From the NCBI GenBank assembly GCA_037446495.1, contig JBBIIL010000046.1:1-23074 (forward strand): DNA of 23,074 nucleotides, written 5' to 3'. The stretch's first letter is position 1, and each line of letters begins with the position of its first letter. The notes under the pieces were generated by a model. The model was given only the letters and a program-made list of their open reading frames with translations. It had not been told where the DNA came from and ran no database searches. Positions 7,807-15,918 of this stretch are shown in pieces. Source of the stretch: CAIXZV01 sp037446495. GTDB taxonomy: Bacteria > Chloroflexota > Limnocylindria > Limnocylindrales > CSP1-4. The position numbers and the translations under genes are program-made.

Positions 7807-7843
7807 GGAGCGGGGGCCTCGAGGGGGTCGGAGCGTCCCGCGT

Positions 7844-7849
7844 ATCCTA
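7844..7849 (-). promoter_or_regulatory. Possible -10 element in the gap between the two M50 genes
   Basis: TAGGAT on the minus strand, in the context GGTAGGATAC, lies about 38 nt before the GTG of M50 copy 1 and inside the 78-nt gap (7807-7884). No good -35 hexamer stands 16-18 nt upstream. It resembles TAGCAT and TACCAT in two other large gaps of this window. Confidence 0.3.
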
Positions 7850-7884
7850 CCGGGCGCGGCGCGCCGGAGCCGGCACGCAGGTCG

Positions 7885-8520
7885 TCAGTAGCCGACCAGC
7901 GCGTGGAACATCGCATCGGCGGCCGGGCCGATGACGTAGCCGCCGAACATGAACACCACGATGAACAGCAGCAGCCCGTACTGGCGGAACCCGGGCTCGA
8001 ACCGGAAGCGGGTCCGCGCCGGGAGGAACGAGAGGAGCACCGTGCTCCCGTCGAGCGGCGGCACCGGGACAAGGTTGAAGATCCCCAGGATGATGTTCCC
8101 GTAGGTGAGCATGCCGAGCAGGATCCAGAGCCGCTCCGGCGCGCTGAGCGCGAACGAGAGGTTCCCGGCCAGGGCTCGCGTGACCAGGCCGAACACCAGC
8201 GCCATCGCGAAGTTCGACAGGGGGCCCGCGGCGGCCACGATCGCCTCGCCGTGCCGGCCCCGCAGGCGGGCGCGGTTGACCGGGGTGGCCGCGTAGCCGA
8301 GCGGCATCCCGGTCAGGCAGACCGACAGGACCAGACACGTCCCGCCGATCGGGTCGAAGTGCTTGATCGGGTTGAGGGTGAGCCGGCCGCCCAGGCGCGC
8401 CGTGTCGTCGCCCAGCCGCCAGGCGGCAAGGCCATGGCACAGCTCGTGGACCGGAAACGCGACGAGGAGGAAGAACGCGATGAGAATCGCGGCCTCGTCG
8501 GGGTGCTGGAGGACGAACAC
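7885..8520 (-). CDS. M50-family (site-2-protease-like) membrane metalloprotease, copy 2
   Basis: This is a 211-aa polytopic membrane protease with HELCH (His25, Glu26, His29) and Asp157 in PVPPLDGS. It shares with its neighbour the GRLTLNP..H.D..G block, AGPLSN, IFNL.P.PPLDGS and QYGL, and both proteins end in ALVG plus one residue. It differs at the position equivalent to GWAKPTPYN, where it reads GYAATPVN and so lacks the Lys-Pro pair common in this family. That suggests divergence after duplication. The GTG start is 2 nt after the stop of the PH-SHOCT gene, so the two are probably translated together. The substrate is unknown. Confidence 0.9.
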   Translation of the reverse strand: MFVLQHPDEAAILIAFFLLVAFPVHELCHGLAAWRLGDDTARLGGRLTLNPIKHFDPIGGTCLVLSVCLTGMPLGYAATPVNRARLRGRHGEAIVAAAGPLSNFAMALVFGLVTRALAGNLSFALSAPERLWILLGMLTYGNIILGIFNLVPVPPLDGSTVLLSFLPARTRFRFEPGFRQYGLLLFIVVFMFGGYVIGPAADAMFHALVGY

Positions 8521-8522
8521 CG

Positions 8523-9233
8523 TCAGAGCCGGCCGAGGAGCTCCTGCTTCTTGGCCTCGAACTCCTGAGGGGTGATCAGCCCCTTGTCGCGAAGCTCACC
8601 GAGGCGGGCCACGGCGTCCGCGATCTCCTCGGGCGTGTCGACCTCCGGGGTGGCAGCCGGCGCCGCAGGCACGGGGAGTGGCGCAGGCGCCGGGGCCTCT
8701 GCGCGCATCGGCGGCATCGTCGGGCGCACCAGGTCGACCTCGAGCTCGTGCTTGGCATCGAGCATCGCCTTCTTGAACTCCTTCGCGTCGGTCAGCATCC
8801 GCAGCAACTCGATGCCGCTCTCCGACGCGGTCAGGACCTCGAGGTTCCCGAAACCGAACATCCGCCCGAAGATCGACTCGGTCAGGATGGCGTCGTTGAT
8901 CTTCTCGAGTGAGCTGTCCGATGCGCGTTTGTTGACGACGCCGCCGGTCTGGATGATCCGCCGGTTGGTGATCACGTACTCGGTGCTCTGGTAGACGAAC
9001 CAGCCCCACGCCAGCGACAGGATGCCGACGAGCAGCAGGCCCAAGACCACCCAGCCCAGGACCGACATCAGGATGCCCTCACCGCCGTTGACGAGCCGCA
9101 CGACCCCGCCGACGACGGCCAGGATCACGGCCGCGACGGCCCAGCGGGCATTCCAGACCATGACGAACCAGTGCTGGCGCGCCCGGCGCACCACTTGCTC
9201 GCCGTCGGCGAGCAGGCCGTCCACGTAGGCCAT
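8523..9233 (-). CDS. Membrane protein with bacterial PH domain and C-terminal SHOCT domain
   Basis: The 236-aa product has two transmembrane helices at about 30-50 and 55-82. A bacterial PH-like domain (YdbS/bPH2 type) follows, with TEYVITNRRIIQTGG near 84-98, LEKINDAILTESIFGRMFGFG near 109-129 and LEVLTASESGIELLRML after it. A Pro/Ala-rich spacer (about 175-200) leads to a terminal SHOCT motif (AVARLGELRDKGLITPQEFE). SHOCT is a short module common at the ends of membrane and oligomerising proteins. The ATG is supported by a strong GGGAGGA at 9242-9248 next to the xerD stop. Function is not known; its coupling to an M50 protease suggests a role at the membrane. Confidence 0.87.
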   Translation of the reverse strand: MAYVDGLLADGEQVVRRARQHWFVMVWNARWAVAAVILAVVGGVVRLVNGGEGILMSVLGWVVLGLLLVGILSLAWGWFVYQSTEYVITNRRIIQTGGVVNKRASDSSLEKINDAILTESIFGRMFGFGNLEVLTASESGIELLRMLTDAKEFKKAMLDAKHELEVDLVRPTMPPMRAEAPAPAPLPVPAAPAATPEVDTPEEIADAVARLGELRDKGLITPQEFEAKKQELLGRL

Positions 9234-9248
9234 GGCCGTTGTCCTCCC

Positions 9249-10205
9249 TCAGGCGCGCGGGTGGGCTCGTGAGTAGACCTCGCGGATCCGCTCGCCGGTC
9301 ACGTGCGTGTAGAGCTGTGTGGTGGATATGGTCGCATGTCCGAGCAGCTCCTGGACCACCCGCAGGTCCGCCCCGCCCTCGAGCAGGTGGGTGGCGAAGC
9401 TGTGGCGGAGGGTGTGGGGCGACACGCGCTCGCCCAGGCCGGCCGACTCGGCCGCAGCCTTCACGATGGCCCACGCGCGCGTGCGGGCCAGCCGGCGGCC
9501 GCGGGCGGTGACGAAGACCGCCGAGCCCGGGCCGTCGTGCGCCCCGCCGGCGGCGAGCCACGCCGGGCGCGGCCAGGCGAGGTAGCGGGCCAGCCAGCCG
9601 GCCGCGATCTCCCCCACCGGGACGACCCGCTCCTTGTCTCCCTTGCCCACGACCCGGACGAGGCCGCCGTCCAGCTGGAGGTGCTCGACATCGAGGTTGA
9701 GCGCCTCCGACACGCGCAGCCCAGCCGCGTAGAGCAGCTCCACGAGCGCACGGTCGCGCAGGCCCACGCCGTCCTGCGAGGTCGGGCGCCGCGGGTGCCT
9801 GGGCTCACCACCAGCCGCCTCGAGCAGCCCCTCCACCTCGGCAACGGTCAGGGTCTCGGGAAGCAGGCGCGGCTGGCGCGGGAGGTCCAGGTGCGCCGCG
9901 ATGTCGAGGTCGATGAGGTCATCGCCGTACGCGAACCGGTAGAAGCCGCGGATGGACGCGGCGCGACGCCGCAGGCTGGTGGGCGCCAGGCCGGGGTCCG
10001 CCGAGCGCCCCCGCCGCGCCCGGGCCGCGAGGTACCGCTGCGCGGCGTCAGGGCCCCGCGCCCAGTCCACCGCCGCCCCGCGGCTCATCGCGAAGTCCTC
10101 GAGGTCGGCGCGGTACGCCTTGAGCGTCGCCTCGGACAGGCCGCGCTCCACGCGCAGGTAGCCGAGGTACCCGGAGATCGCGTCATCGAGGGCCGGGCTC
10201 GTCAC
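9249..10205 (-). CDS. xerD: Tyrosine recombinase XerC/XerD
   Basis: Xer recombinases resolve chromosome dimers at dif before cell division. The 318-aa product has an N-terminal SAM-like core-binding domain (about 5-100) and a catalytic domain. All expected catalytic residues are present: Arg164 (AGLRVSEAL), Lys188 (GKGDKERVVP), His264 and Arg267 (SPHTLRHSFATHLL), His290 (LLGHATI) and the nucleophile Tyr299 (QLYTHV). The frame is open upstream, but that part overlaps recN and has no family similarity. The GTG at 10205 lies 11 nt after the recN stop, with GAGGG upstream, and matches the usual length. Whether it is XerC or XerD cannot be told from motifs. It sits among chromosome-maintenance genes with no transposon around it, so a housekeeping role is more likely than an integrase. 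Confidence 0.92.
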   Translation of the reverse strand: MTSPALDDAISGYLGYLRVERGLSEATLKAYRADLEDFAMSRGAAVDWARGPDAAQRYLAARARRGRSADPGLAPTSLRRRAASIRGFYRFAYGDDLIDLDIAAHLDLPRQPRLLPETLTVAEVEGLLEAAGGEPRHPRRPTSQDGVGLRDRALVELLYAAGLRVSEALNLDVEHLQLDGGLVRVVGKGDKERVVPVGEIAAGWLARYLAWPRPAWLAAGGAHDGPGSAVFVTARGRRLARTRAWAIVKAAAESAGLGERVSPHTLRHSFATHLLEGGADLRVVQELLGHATISTTQLYTHVTGERIREVYSRAHPRA

Positions 10206-10216
10206 TGCCGCCGCCC

Positions 10217-11944
10217 TCAGATGCGATCCCCGGCGGGCCGGCCGGCGCACCAGGCCTCCGTCCGGTCGAGCAGTTCGGTCGCCGAGTGCCGTGCCGCCAC
10301 GCCACCGTCCGGCCCGCCGATCATGGCGGCCAGCTCCCCCACCCGGCCGTCGCGCTCGAGCCGCGTGATTTCCGTCACCGTCCGGCCATCGCGCTCGCGC
10401 TTGGCGATGCGGTAGTGCGCATCGGCGTACGCGGCCAGCTGGGGCAGGTGCGTGACACACAGCACCTGGTGCTCTCGGCCGAGCGTCCAGAGGCTACGCC
10501 CGACGGGGTCTGCGGATCGCCCTCCGATCCCGGCGTCGATCTCGTCGAAGACCAGCGTGGGCGTGCGGTCCGCCTCGGCCAGGACCTGCTTGACCGCCAG
10601 GGCCACGCGCGACAGCTCCCCGCCGGACGCGATGCGCGCGAGCGCACGACCGGGCTCGCCCGCGTTGGGCCGAAACGTGAAGACAACCGTGTCGATGCCG
10701 CTGGCATCGAACGCGACGGCGTCGCCGTCCACCTCCACCGCGGGGTCGTCGCGCGCGGCCGACCTCCGGCCGACTGGCACGGTGAACGTCTCGGACGGGA
10801 AGCCCAACTCCACGAGGACCGCTGACACCGCCTCGCCCAGCGCCAGCGCCGTCCTCGACCGGTGGAGCGAGAGCGTGGCAGCCGTGTCGGCCACCACCAG
10901 CAGCAGCCGGCCGTCCTCCTCCTGACGTCGCGTCCGCTCGTGCTCAAGGCCGCGGAGTCGCCCGACCTCTGCCGCCGACCGCGCCCCGTGCTCGATCACG
11001 GATGCCTCGTCGTCACCGTACCGTCGCAGCAGCCTGTGGATCTCGCCCAGCCGGTTCTCGAGCCGTGCGAGGCTCGCCGGGTCGTGGTCCACCGTGCCCG
11101 CGAGGGACCGCACCTCGAGCGCCACATCCTCCACTTCGGCCTCGATCCCCGCGAGCCGGTCCACGAGCGGCGACCACCGCTCGTCCAGGCGCGCCAGCGC
11201 CCGCAGGTCGTGGCCGGCCCGCGCCACCTGCTCGCGAGCGCCCTTGCCCTCGGTGAGGAGCAGGTCGCGGATCGTCGCGGCGCCGGTGAGGATGGTCTCG
11301 GCATGCTGGGCGGCCGCCAGCTGCTGGGTGATCTCGTCGGCCTCGCCGACACGGAGGCCGGCTGCCGCGATCTCGTCCGCCTCGTGCTCCAGCAGCTCCA
11401 TCCGGCGAAGGAGCTCGCGCGGGTCCATGGCGAGCCCCGCCATGGCGGCCCGGTTCGAGCGCCAGCGGTCCACGGCCGCCGCCACCGCCTCGCGCTCCGC
11501 CTCGTGGCCGCCGTACGCATCGAGCAGGTCTCGCTGCCAGTCCCCGTCAAGCAGGCGCTGCTGGTCGTGCTGGCCGTGGATCTCCACCAGGGGCGACACG
11601 ACCAGCGACAGCCGGCCCGCCGTCACCGCCTCGTCGTCGAGGCGGGCCGTGGACCGCCCGCCCGCCGCCACCTCACGCGCCGCGATGAGCGGTTCGGGAA
11701 CGCGGTCGAAGAGCGCCACGACCCGCGCGGCCTCTGCCCCGTGGCGGACGAGCGTGGCGTCCGCCCGGGCCCCGAGCGCCAGCCCGAGGGCGTCGATCAG
11801 GAGGCTCTTGCCCGCGCCGGTCTCGCCAGTGAGCACATTGAGCCCGGGCTCCAGCACCAGCCGAAGCCGGTCGATCAGCGCGAGATCGCTGACGGCCAGC
11901 TCGAGCAGGCGGCCGGGGCGGTTGGTCACAGGCTCGGCGAGCAT
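10217..11944 (-). CDS. recN: DNA repair protein RecN
   Basis: RecN is an SMC-like ATPase recruited to double-strand breaks. The 575-aa product starts at the ATG at 11944, 2 nt after the nadK stop; the open frame further upstream is overlap with nadK. It has Walker A GETGAGKS at 40-47, the RecN-typical IHGQHDQQRLLD motif near 156-167, and a coiled-coil middle rich in Glu, Arg, Leu and Ala. The signature is IASGGELSRVALAVKQVL, with Walker B TLVFDEIDAGIGG and the terminal VLCVTHLPQLAAYAD. All elements of the head domain are intact. The order tlyA-nadK-recN is a widely conserved neighbourhood. Confidence 0.96.
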   Translation of the reverse strand: MLAEPVTNRPGRLLELAVSDLALIDRLRLVLEPGLNVLTGETGAGKSLLIDALGLALGARADATLVRHGAEAARVVALFDRVPEPLIAAREVAAGGRSTARLDDEAVTAGRLSLVVSPLVEIHGQHDQQRLLDGDWQRDLLDAYGGHEAEREAVAAAVDRWRSNRAAMAGLAMDPRELLRRMELLEHEADEIAAAGLRVGEADEITQQLAAAQHAETILTGAATIRDLLLTEGKGAREQVARAGHDLRALARLDERWSPLVDRLAGIEAEVEDVALEVRSLAGTVDHDPASLARLENRLGEIHRLLRRYGDDEASVIEHGARSAAEVGRLRGLEHERTRRQEEDGRLLLVVADTAATLSLHRSRTALALGEAVSAVLVELGFPSETFTVPVGRRSAARDDPAVEVDGDAVAFDASGIDTVVFTFRPNAGEPGRALARIASGGELSRVALAVKQVLAEADRTPTLVFDEIDAGIGGRSADPVGRSLWTLGREHQVLCVTHLPQLAAYADAHYRIAKRERDGRTVTEITRLERDGRVGELAAMIGGPDGGVAARHSATELLDRTEAWCAGRPAGDRI

Positions 11945-11946
11945 GG

Positions 11947-12789
11947 TCAGGACGGCAGCAGCGCGACCTTGGTCCGCAGCAGGTCCCAGAACGGCATCGC
12001 GCCCGCGGGCTCCACGAAGCGAATCGGGTGCTCGAGGGCGCGGACCTCCACGACGTCGCCGACCTGCAGCCTGCGGTCCTCGCGCCCGTCGATCGACACC
12101 AGCGCCTCGAGGGCGTCCACCACGCGACACCTCACGACCTGTTCGGGCGACACCACAATGGATCGCAGGGCGGAGAGGTACCCCGCGATGGGCGTGACGA
12201 CGAGGTTGCGGCTCACGGGGTCCAGCACAGGGCCGCCGGCCGAGAAGCTGTACCCGGTGGAGCCGGTGGGGCTCGCCACCACGAGGCCGTCCGAGACGAA
12301 CGTGGCCAGGTGCGAGGCGTCGATGGAGACGTCAAGCCGAACCACGCGCGCGAGCGAGCCGCGGGCCACGACGATGTCGTTGAGGGCCGTGAACGTGTCG
12401 CTCGATGCCCGCCCCGCGGGCAGGATGGCACCGGCCAGGCCCATGCGCTCGCCCACCGTGAACTCGCCCCTGACGAGCTGCACGAGCACGGGCTCCAGCT
12501 CGTGCGCCTCCGCCTTGGATAGGAAGCCCACCTTGCCCAGGTTGACGCCCAGCAGCGGCACGTCCACCTGCGCCACCGCCTGAGCGGCCCGCAGGAACGT
12601 GCCGTCCCCGCCGAGGACCACGAGCACGTCGGTCGCGGCCAGCTCGCGGCGCAGCGTCACCAGGTCCCCGGCCTGGGCGGACCAGTGCGTGATGCCCCCC
12701 GACTGGCACCACGCCTCGGCGCGGTCCCGCAGGTCGAGCGCGGCGTCGTTGGTGGGGTTGTAGGCGAAGCCGATTCGACGGACGCTCAT
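11947..12789 (-). CDS. nadK: NAD kinase
   Basis: NAD kinase phosphorylates NAD to NADP. From the ATG at 12789 it has 280 aa, beginning with SVRRIGFAYNP. The catalytic GGDG motif is at 60-63, followed by NDIVVARGS near 155-163 and the SPTGSTGYSFSAGGP loop. The usual Pro/Ala-His pair in the next motif (a form like VTPIxPHxL) is replaced by Gly-Tyr (VTPIAGYLSAL), a visible variation at a well-conserved place. A longer frame upstream overlaps tlyA and is not family-like. The ATG overlaps the tlyA stop as ATGA, and recN follows after 2 nt. Confidence 0.94.
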   Translation of the reverse strand: MSVRRIGFAYNPTNDAALDLRDRAEAWCQSGGITHWSAQAGDLVTLRRELAATDVLVVLGGDGTFLRAAQAVAQVDVPLLGVNLGKVGFLSKAEAHELEPVLVQLVRGEFTVGERMGLAGAILPAGRASSDTFTALNDIVVARGSLARVVRLDVSIDASHLATFVSDGLVVASPTGSTGYSFSAGGPVLDPVSRNLVVTPIAGYLSALRSIVVSPEQVVRCRVVDALEALVSIDGREDRRLQVGDVVEVRALEHPIRFVEPAGAMPFWDLLRTKVALLPS

Positions 12790-13610
12790 CGGGCTGCCTC
12801 CCACGCGGCGGCGACGGCCTCGTCGATCCGCTCCTCGATCTCCGCGCACGCTGGCCCAGCGCCCAGGTGCGCCATGAACTCGCGGTTCCCCTCGGGTCCC
12901 AGGATCGGCGACGCGATCACGCCCCGCATGCCGATCCCCAGCGCCCCCGCTCGGGCCGCCACATCGCGCAGGACGCGGCGGTGAACCTCGGGGTCCCGCA
13001 CCACGCCGCCCTTCGCGTCGGACCGCCCGGCCTCGAACTGCGGCTTGACCAGCGCCAGGATCGGCCCGCGCCCGTCCCGCAGCACCGAGCGCACCGGCCC
13101 GAGCACCAGGCCGAGCGAGATGAACGACACGTCGACCACTGCGAGATCCGCGGGCTCCGGCAGCGTCCCGGCGGTCAGCGTCCGGGCGTTCACGCGCTCC
13201 ATGCTCACCACGCGCTCATCCCGCCGGAGGCGCTCGGCCAGCTGGCCGTACCCGACGTCCACCGCATACACCCGCACGGCGCCGCGGGACAGCAGCACGT
13301 CGGTGAAACCACCGGTGGACGCCCCGACATCCACGCCGACGAGTCCTGCCGGGTCCAGGCCGAACGCGTCCAGCGCCGCGATGAGCTTATGGGCGCCGCG
13401 ACTGACCCAGCCCCGGCCCTCGGCCACCACGATCGAGGCCTGCCGGTCCACCAGGTCGCCCGCCTTGAGGTCGTGGCGCGCGGCGTCGCCTTCCCCCACC
13501 CGAACGTGGCCGGCCAGCACCAGCGCCTGCGCCCGCGAGCGGGAGGGCGCGAGGCCCCGCTCCACAAGGAGCTGATCGAGTCGGAGTCGCTTGGCTGTGG
13601 CCGTCGGCAT
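12786..13610 (-). CDS. tlyA: TlyA-family rRNA 2'-O-methyltransferase
   Basis: TlyA enzymes methylate the 2'-OH of rRNA cytidines with SAM and have also been described as hemolysins. The 274-aa product carries an S4 RNA-binding domain at about 8-65 (RLDQLLVERGLAPSRSRAQ). An FtsJ-like methyltransferase domain follows: SRGAHKL with Lys75, VDVGASTGGFTDVLL for SAM binding, DVSFISL with the catalytic Asp, LVKPQFE with Lys, and NREF with Glu near the end. This gives the full K-D-K-E tetrad. The ATG at 13610 lies 88 nt after dxs. The final codons overlap nadK. Confidence 0.94.
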   Translation of the reverse strand: MPTATAKRLRLDQLLVERGLAPSRSRAQALVLAGHVRVGEGDAARHDLKAGDLVDRQASIVVAEGRGWVSRGAHKLIAALDAFGLDPAGLVGVDVGASTGGFTDVLLSRGAVRVYAVDVGYGQLAERLRRDERVVSMERVNARTLTAGTLPEPADLAVVDVSFISLGLVLGPVRSVLRDGRGPILALVKPQFEAGRSDAKGGVVRDPEVHRRVLRDVAARAGALGIGMRGVIASPILGPEGNREFMAHLGAGPACAEIEERIDEAVAAAWEAAR

Positions 13611-13651
13611 GACGCCAATGGTGGCACACGCCGCTCATCGCGGGTGTCGCG

Positions 13652-13692
13652 CAGCGCCGGGCGCGAGGAGATCGCGCGCGTCGTCGGCGCTG
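13652..13692 (-). other. Nested stem-loop just after dxs
   Basis: On the transcript, CAGCGCCG and CGGCGCTG form an 8-bp outer stem starting 6 nt after the dxs stop. Inside it GCGCGA and TCGCGC form a 6-bp inner stem with loop TCTCC. There is no U-tract. It lies in the 88-nt dxs-tlyA gap (13611-13698), which contains no other gene. It could be an attenuator, an RNA-stabilising structure, or chance pairing in GC-rich DNA. Confidence 0.35.
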
Positions 13693-13698
13693 GAACGC

Positions 13699-15825
13699 TC
13701 AGCGCGCCTCGGCGCGCCTGGCGGGGACGCCCAGCTGGTCGAGCGCCTCGACGACCTGGGCGGTGAGGCCCGGCACGTCGAGCCGCAGGAGCCGCCGCAG
13801 GTCTGACACGGCGCCGTGGTCCACGAACCGGTCGCCGGGAATGCCGATGAGCCGGACGCTCGTCTCCCGGTAGGCGGGGTCCGTGGCGCGCGCCTCCTCG
13901 AACGCCTCGAGGACGCCGGTGCCGAAGCCACCCGTCACGACGCTCTCCTCGAGCGTCACCACCAGCCGCTTGCCGCGCGCCTGGTCGAGGATCAGCTGCT
14001 TGTCGAGCGGCTTCGCGAAACGGGCGTTGACCACCCCGGCGGACCAGCCCCGCCCCTCGAGCGCCTCGGCCACCTCCATCGCGCGCATCGCGATGGGGCC
14101 GAAGGCGACGAGCAGCAGGTCGCGGCCCTCACGCAGCACCTCGCCTCGGCCGACCGGCAGCACCTCGGGATCGCGCTCGGGCACCCCGAAGCCGGCATCC
14201 CGGGGGTAGTGCAGGGCGAACGGGTGGTCCTGGGCGAGAGCCGTCCGCATCAGCGAGCGCAGCTCCTGCTCGTCCCTGGGACTCGCGATCACCAGATTGG
14301 GAAGCATCCGCTGGGCGGGCACCGTGAACATGCCCTGGTGGCTCGTCCCGTCCTCGCCCACGAGGCCCGCGCGGTCCACCGCGAGGAGCACGGGCGCGTC
14401 GTTCTGGCACACGTCGTGGACGGTCTGGTCGAAGGCGCGCTGGAGGAATGTCGAGTACAGGGCGACCACCGGGCGCATGCCGCCCAGGGCGAGGCCGGCA
14501 GCAAGGGTGACCGCGTGCTGCTCGGCGATGCCCACATCGATGAACCGGTCGGGATACTGCGCCTGGAACTTGGTGAGGCCCGTGCCCGTGGGCATGCCGG
14601 CGGTGATGCCGACGATGCGCCGGTCCGTGGCACCGAGCTCCACCAGCTCCCGTGCGAAGAAGGCCGTGTAGTTGGGGGTCTTCTTCGCCTCCGCGGCGGC
14701 CTCCGGGGTGGCGCTGGGCGCCACGCCCTTCTCGAGCGGACCGCCATGCGGATAGCCCCGGCGGTCCGCCATCACCGATGAGGAGGGCGGTGCGCCCGCC
14801 TCGGCATCGCGGGTGGGCGTGACCGATGCGCCGCCGGCCGCGGAGCTGGCCATCGCGTCGCCGTTGCCCCTGGGCGCGGCGCCGAGCGGGTCGTGCGCGT
14901 CGGCCTCCGGGAGGACGATCGGCGGCAGCGCCGCGCCGTGGAACGAGATCTGGTCGGCCTCGGCTGGCTTGTAGCCCTTTCCCTTCTGCGTCCGCACGTG
15001 GACGAGGACCGGCTCATTGAGGGTCAGCGCGCGCCGGAAGGTCTCCTCCAGGAACGGCCGGTCGTGACCCGGCATGACGCCGATGTACGTGATGCCCAGG
15101 TCCTCGAAGAGCTGCCCGGGCTGCGCGAGCGAGACCACCGACTGGCGGACGCGGCGCGACAGCTCGACCGCCCGGCTGCCGACCATGGGGATCCGCTCGG
15201 TCACGGTGTCGTACGCGGTGCGGCCCTGCCGCCAGGCTGACGACAGCTTGATCTCGGAGAGGTACTTGCTGATCGCACCGACCGCCGGGCTGATCGACAT
15301 CTCGTTGTCGTTGAGCACGATCAGGAGCTGCGTCTGGCGGTGCCCGATGTCGTTGAGCGCCTCCAGGCTCAGGCCCGACATCAGAGCGGCGTCCCCGACC
15401 ACGACAGCGATGCGTTCCATCGAGTGGCGCAGGTCGCGCGCGGTGGCGAGGCCCTCGGCGATCGACAGGCCCGTGCCCGCGTGGCCGCCGTCCATGACAT
15501 CGTGCGGGGACTCCGACCTGCGCGGGAACCCGCCGATCCCGTCGATCTGGCGCAGGGTGGGGAACCGGCCGAGGCGGCCCGTGAGCAGCTTGTGGGCGTA
15601 GGCCTGGTGGCCCGTGTCCCACACGATCTTGTCCCGGGGCGATTCCAGGAGCCGGTGAAGGGCGAGGGTGATCTCCACCACGCCCAGTGATGAGCCCAGG
15701 TGGCCGCCTGTGGTGGCGACGGTCCGGATGATGGTCTCCCGGATCTCGGCGGCGAGCTGGTCCAGCTCCTCCTCCGACAGGCCACGCAGGTCAGCGGGGC
15801 CGGTCAGGCGCTCGAGGATCGGCAC
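13699..15825 (-). CDS. dxs: 1-deoxy-D-xylulose-5-phosphate synthase
   Basis: Dxs condenses pyruvate and glyceraldehyde 3-phosphate, the first step of the MEP pathway, and uses thiamine diphosphate. The 708-aa product has GHLGSSLGVVE near 41-51, DTGHQAYAHKLLTGR near 70-84, the thiamine/Mg motif GDA at 144-146 with LNDN at 171-174, the catalytic Glu435 in GIAEQHAV, and DGTSHQGMF near 492-500. The usual GDG is GDA here. Domains I and II are joined by about 84 low-complexity Ala/Gly/Pro/Ser residues (300-383), some 60 more than in E. coli, which explains the extra length. The start is GTG, with GGGAG about 10 nt upstream. The last MEP enzyme, ispH, lies about 11 kb downstream on the same strand. 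Confidence 0.96.
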   Translation of the reverse strand: MPILERLTGPADLRGLSEEELDQLAAEIRETIIRTVATTGGHLGSSLGVVEITLALHRLLESPRDKIVWDTGHQAYAHKLLTGRLGRFPTLRQIDGIGGFPRRSESPHDVMDGGHAGTGLSIAEGLATARDLRHSMERIAVVVGDAALMSGLSLEALNDIGHRQTQLLIVLNDNEMSISPAVGAISKYLSEIKLSSAWRQGRTAYDTVTERIPMVGSRAVELSRRVRQSVVSLAQPGQLFEDLGITYIGVMPGHDRPFLEETFRRALTLNEPVLVHVRTQKGKGYKPAEADQISFHGAALPPIVLPEADAHDPLGAAPRGNGDAMASSAAGGASVTPTRDAEAGAPPSSSVMADRRGYPHGGPLEKGVAPSATPEAAAEAKKTPNYTAFFARELVELGATDRRIVGITAGMPTGTGLTKFQAQYPDRFIDVGIAEQHAVTLAAGLALGGMRPVVALYSTFLQRAFDQTVHDVCQNDAPVLLAVDRAGLVGEDGTSHQGMFTVPAQRMLPNLVIASPRDEQELRSLMRTALAQDHPFALHYPRDAGFGVPERDPEVLPVGRGEVLREGRDLLLVAFGPIAMRAMEVAEALEGRGWSAGVVNARFAKPLDKQLILDQARGKRLVVTLEESVVTGGFGTGVLEAFEEARATDPAYRETSVRLIGIPGDRFVDHGAVSDLRRLLRLDVPGLTAQVVEALDQLGVPARRAEAR

Positions 15826-15866
15826 GGTCGGTGGGCTCCCTGCGGCTGTGGGTTCATCACTCGGTT

Positions 15867-15885
15867 CGCCGGTGAGCTGCCGGCG
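15867..15885 (-). other. Stem-loop in the dxs leader
   Basis: CGCCGG and CCGGCG arms (6 bp) enclose a 7-nt loop, about 42 nt before the dxs GTG. It lies in the 118-nt xseB-dxs gap (15826-15943). It does not match any riboswitch class I can recognise. Confidence 0.3.
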
Positions 15886-15912
15886 GATCGGTGGTCGGTT
15901 TGTTGATAGCGG

Positions 15913-15918
15913 ATGGTA
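15913..15918 (-). promoter_or_regulatory. Possible -10 element before dxs
   Basis: TACCAT on the minus strand, in the context GCTACCATCC, is about 88 nt before the dxs start. It matches TANNAT and closely resembles GGTAGCATCC before efp. No convincing -35 is seen. The relatively AT-rich CTATCAACAAACC follows at once and offers TATCAA as an alternative. Confidence 0.3.

Noticed and set aside
9249..10205. The tyrosine recombinase as an integrase of a mobile element
   Set aside because: There are no att-like repeats, tRNA gene or cargo genes nearby. It is coupled to recN in a housekeeping run, so a Xer role is more likely.
11945..12130. Extended N-terminus of recN
   Set aside because: It overlaps nadK and shows no RecN similarity. 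The ATG at 11944 gives the usual length.
10862..12583. Plus-strand open frame of 573 codons opposite recN and nadK
   Set aside because: It is antisense to two genes with complete motifs, spans their junction and has no domain of its own.
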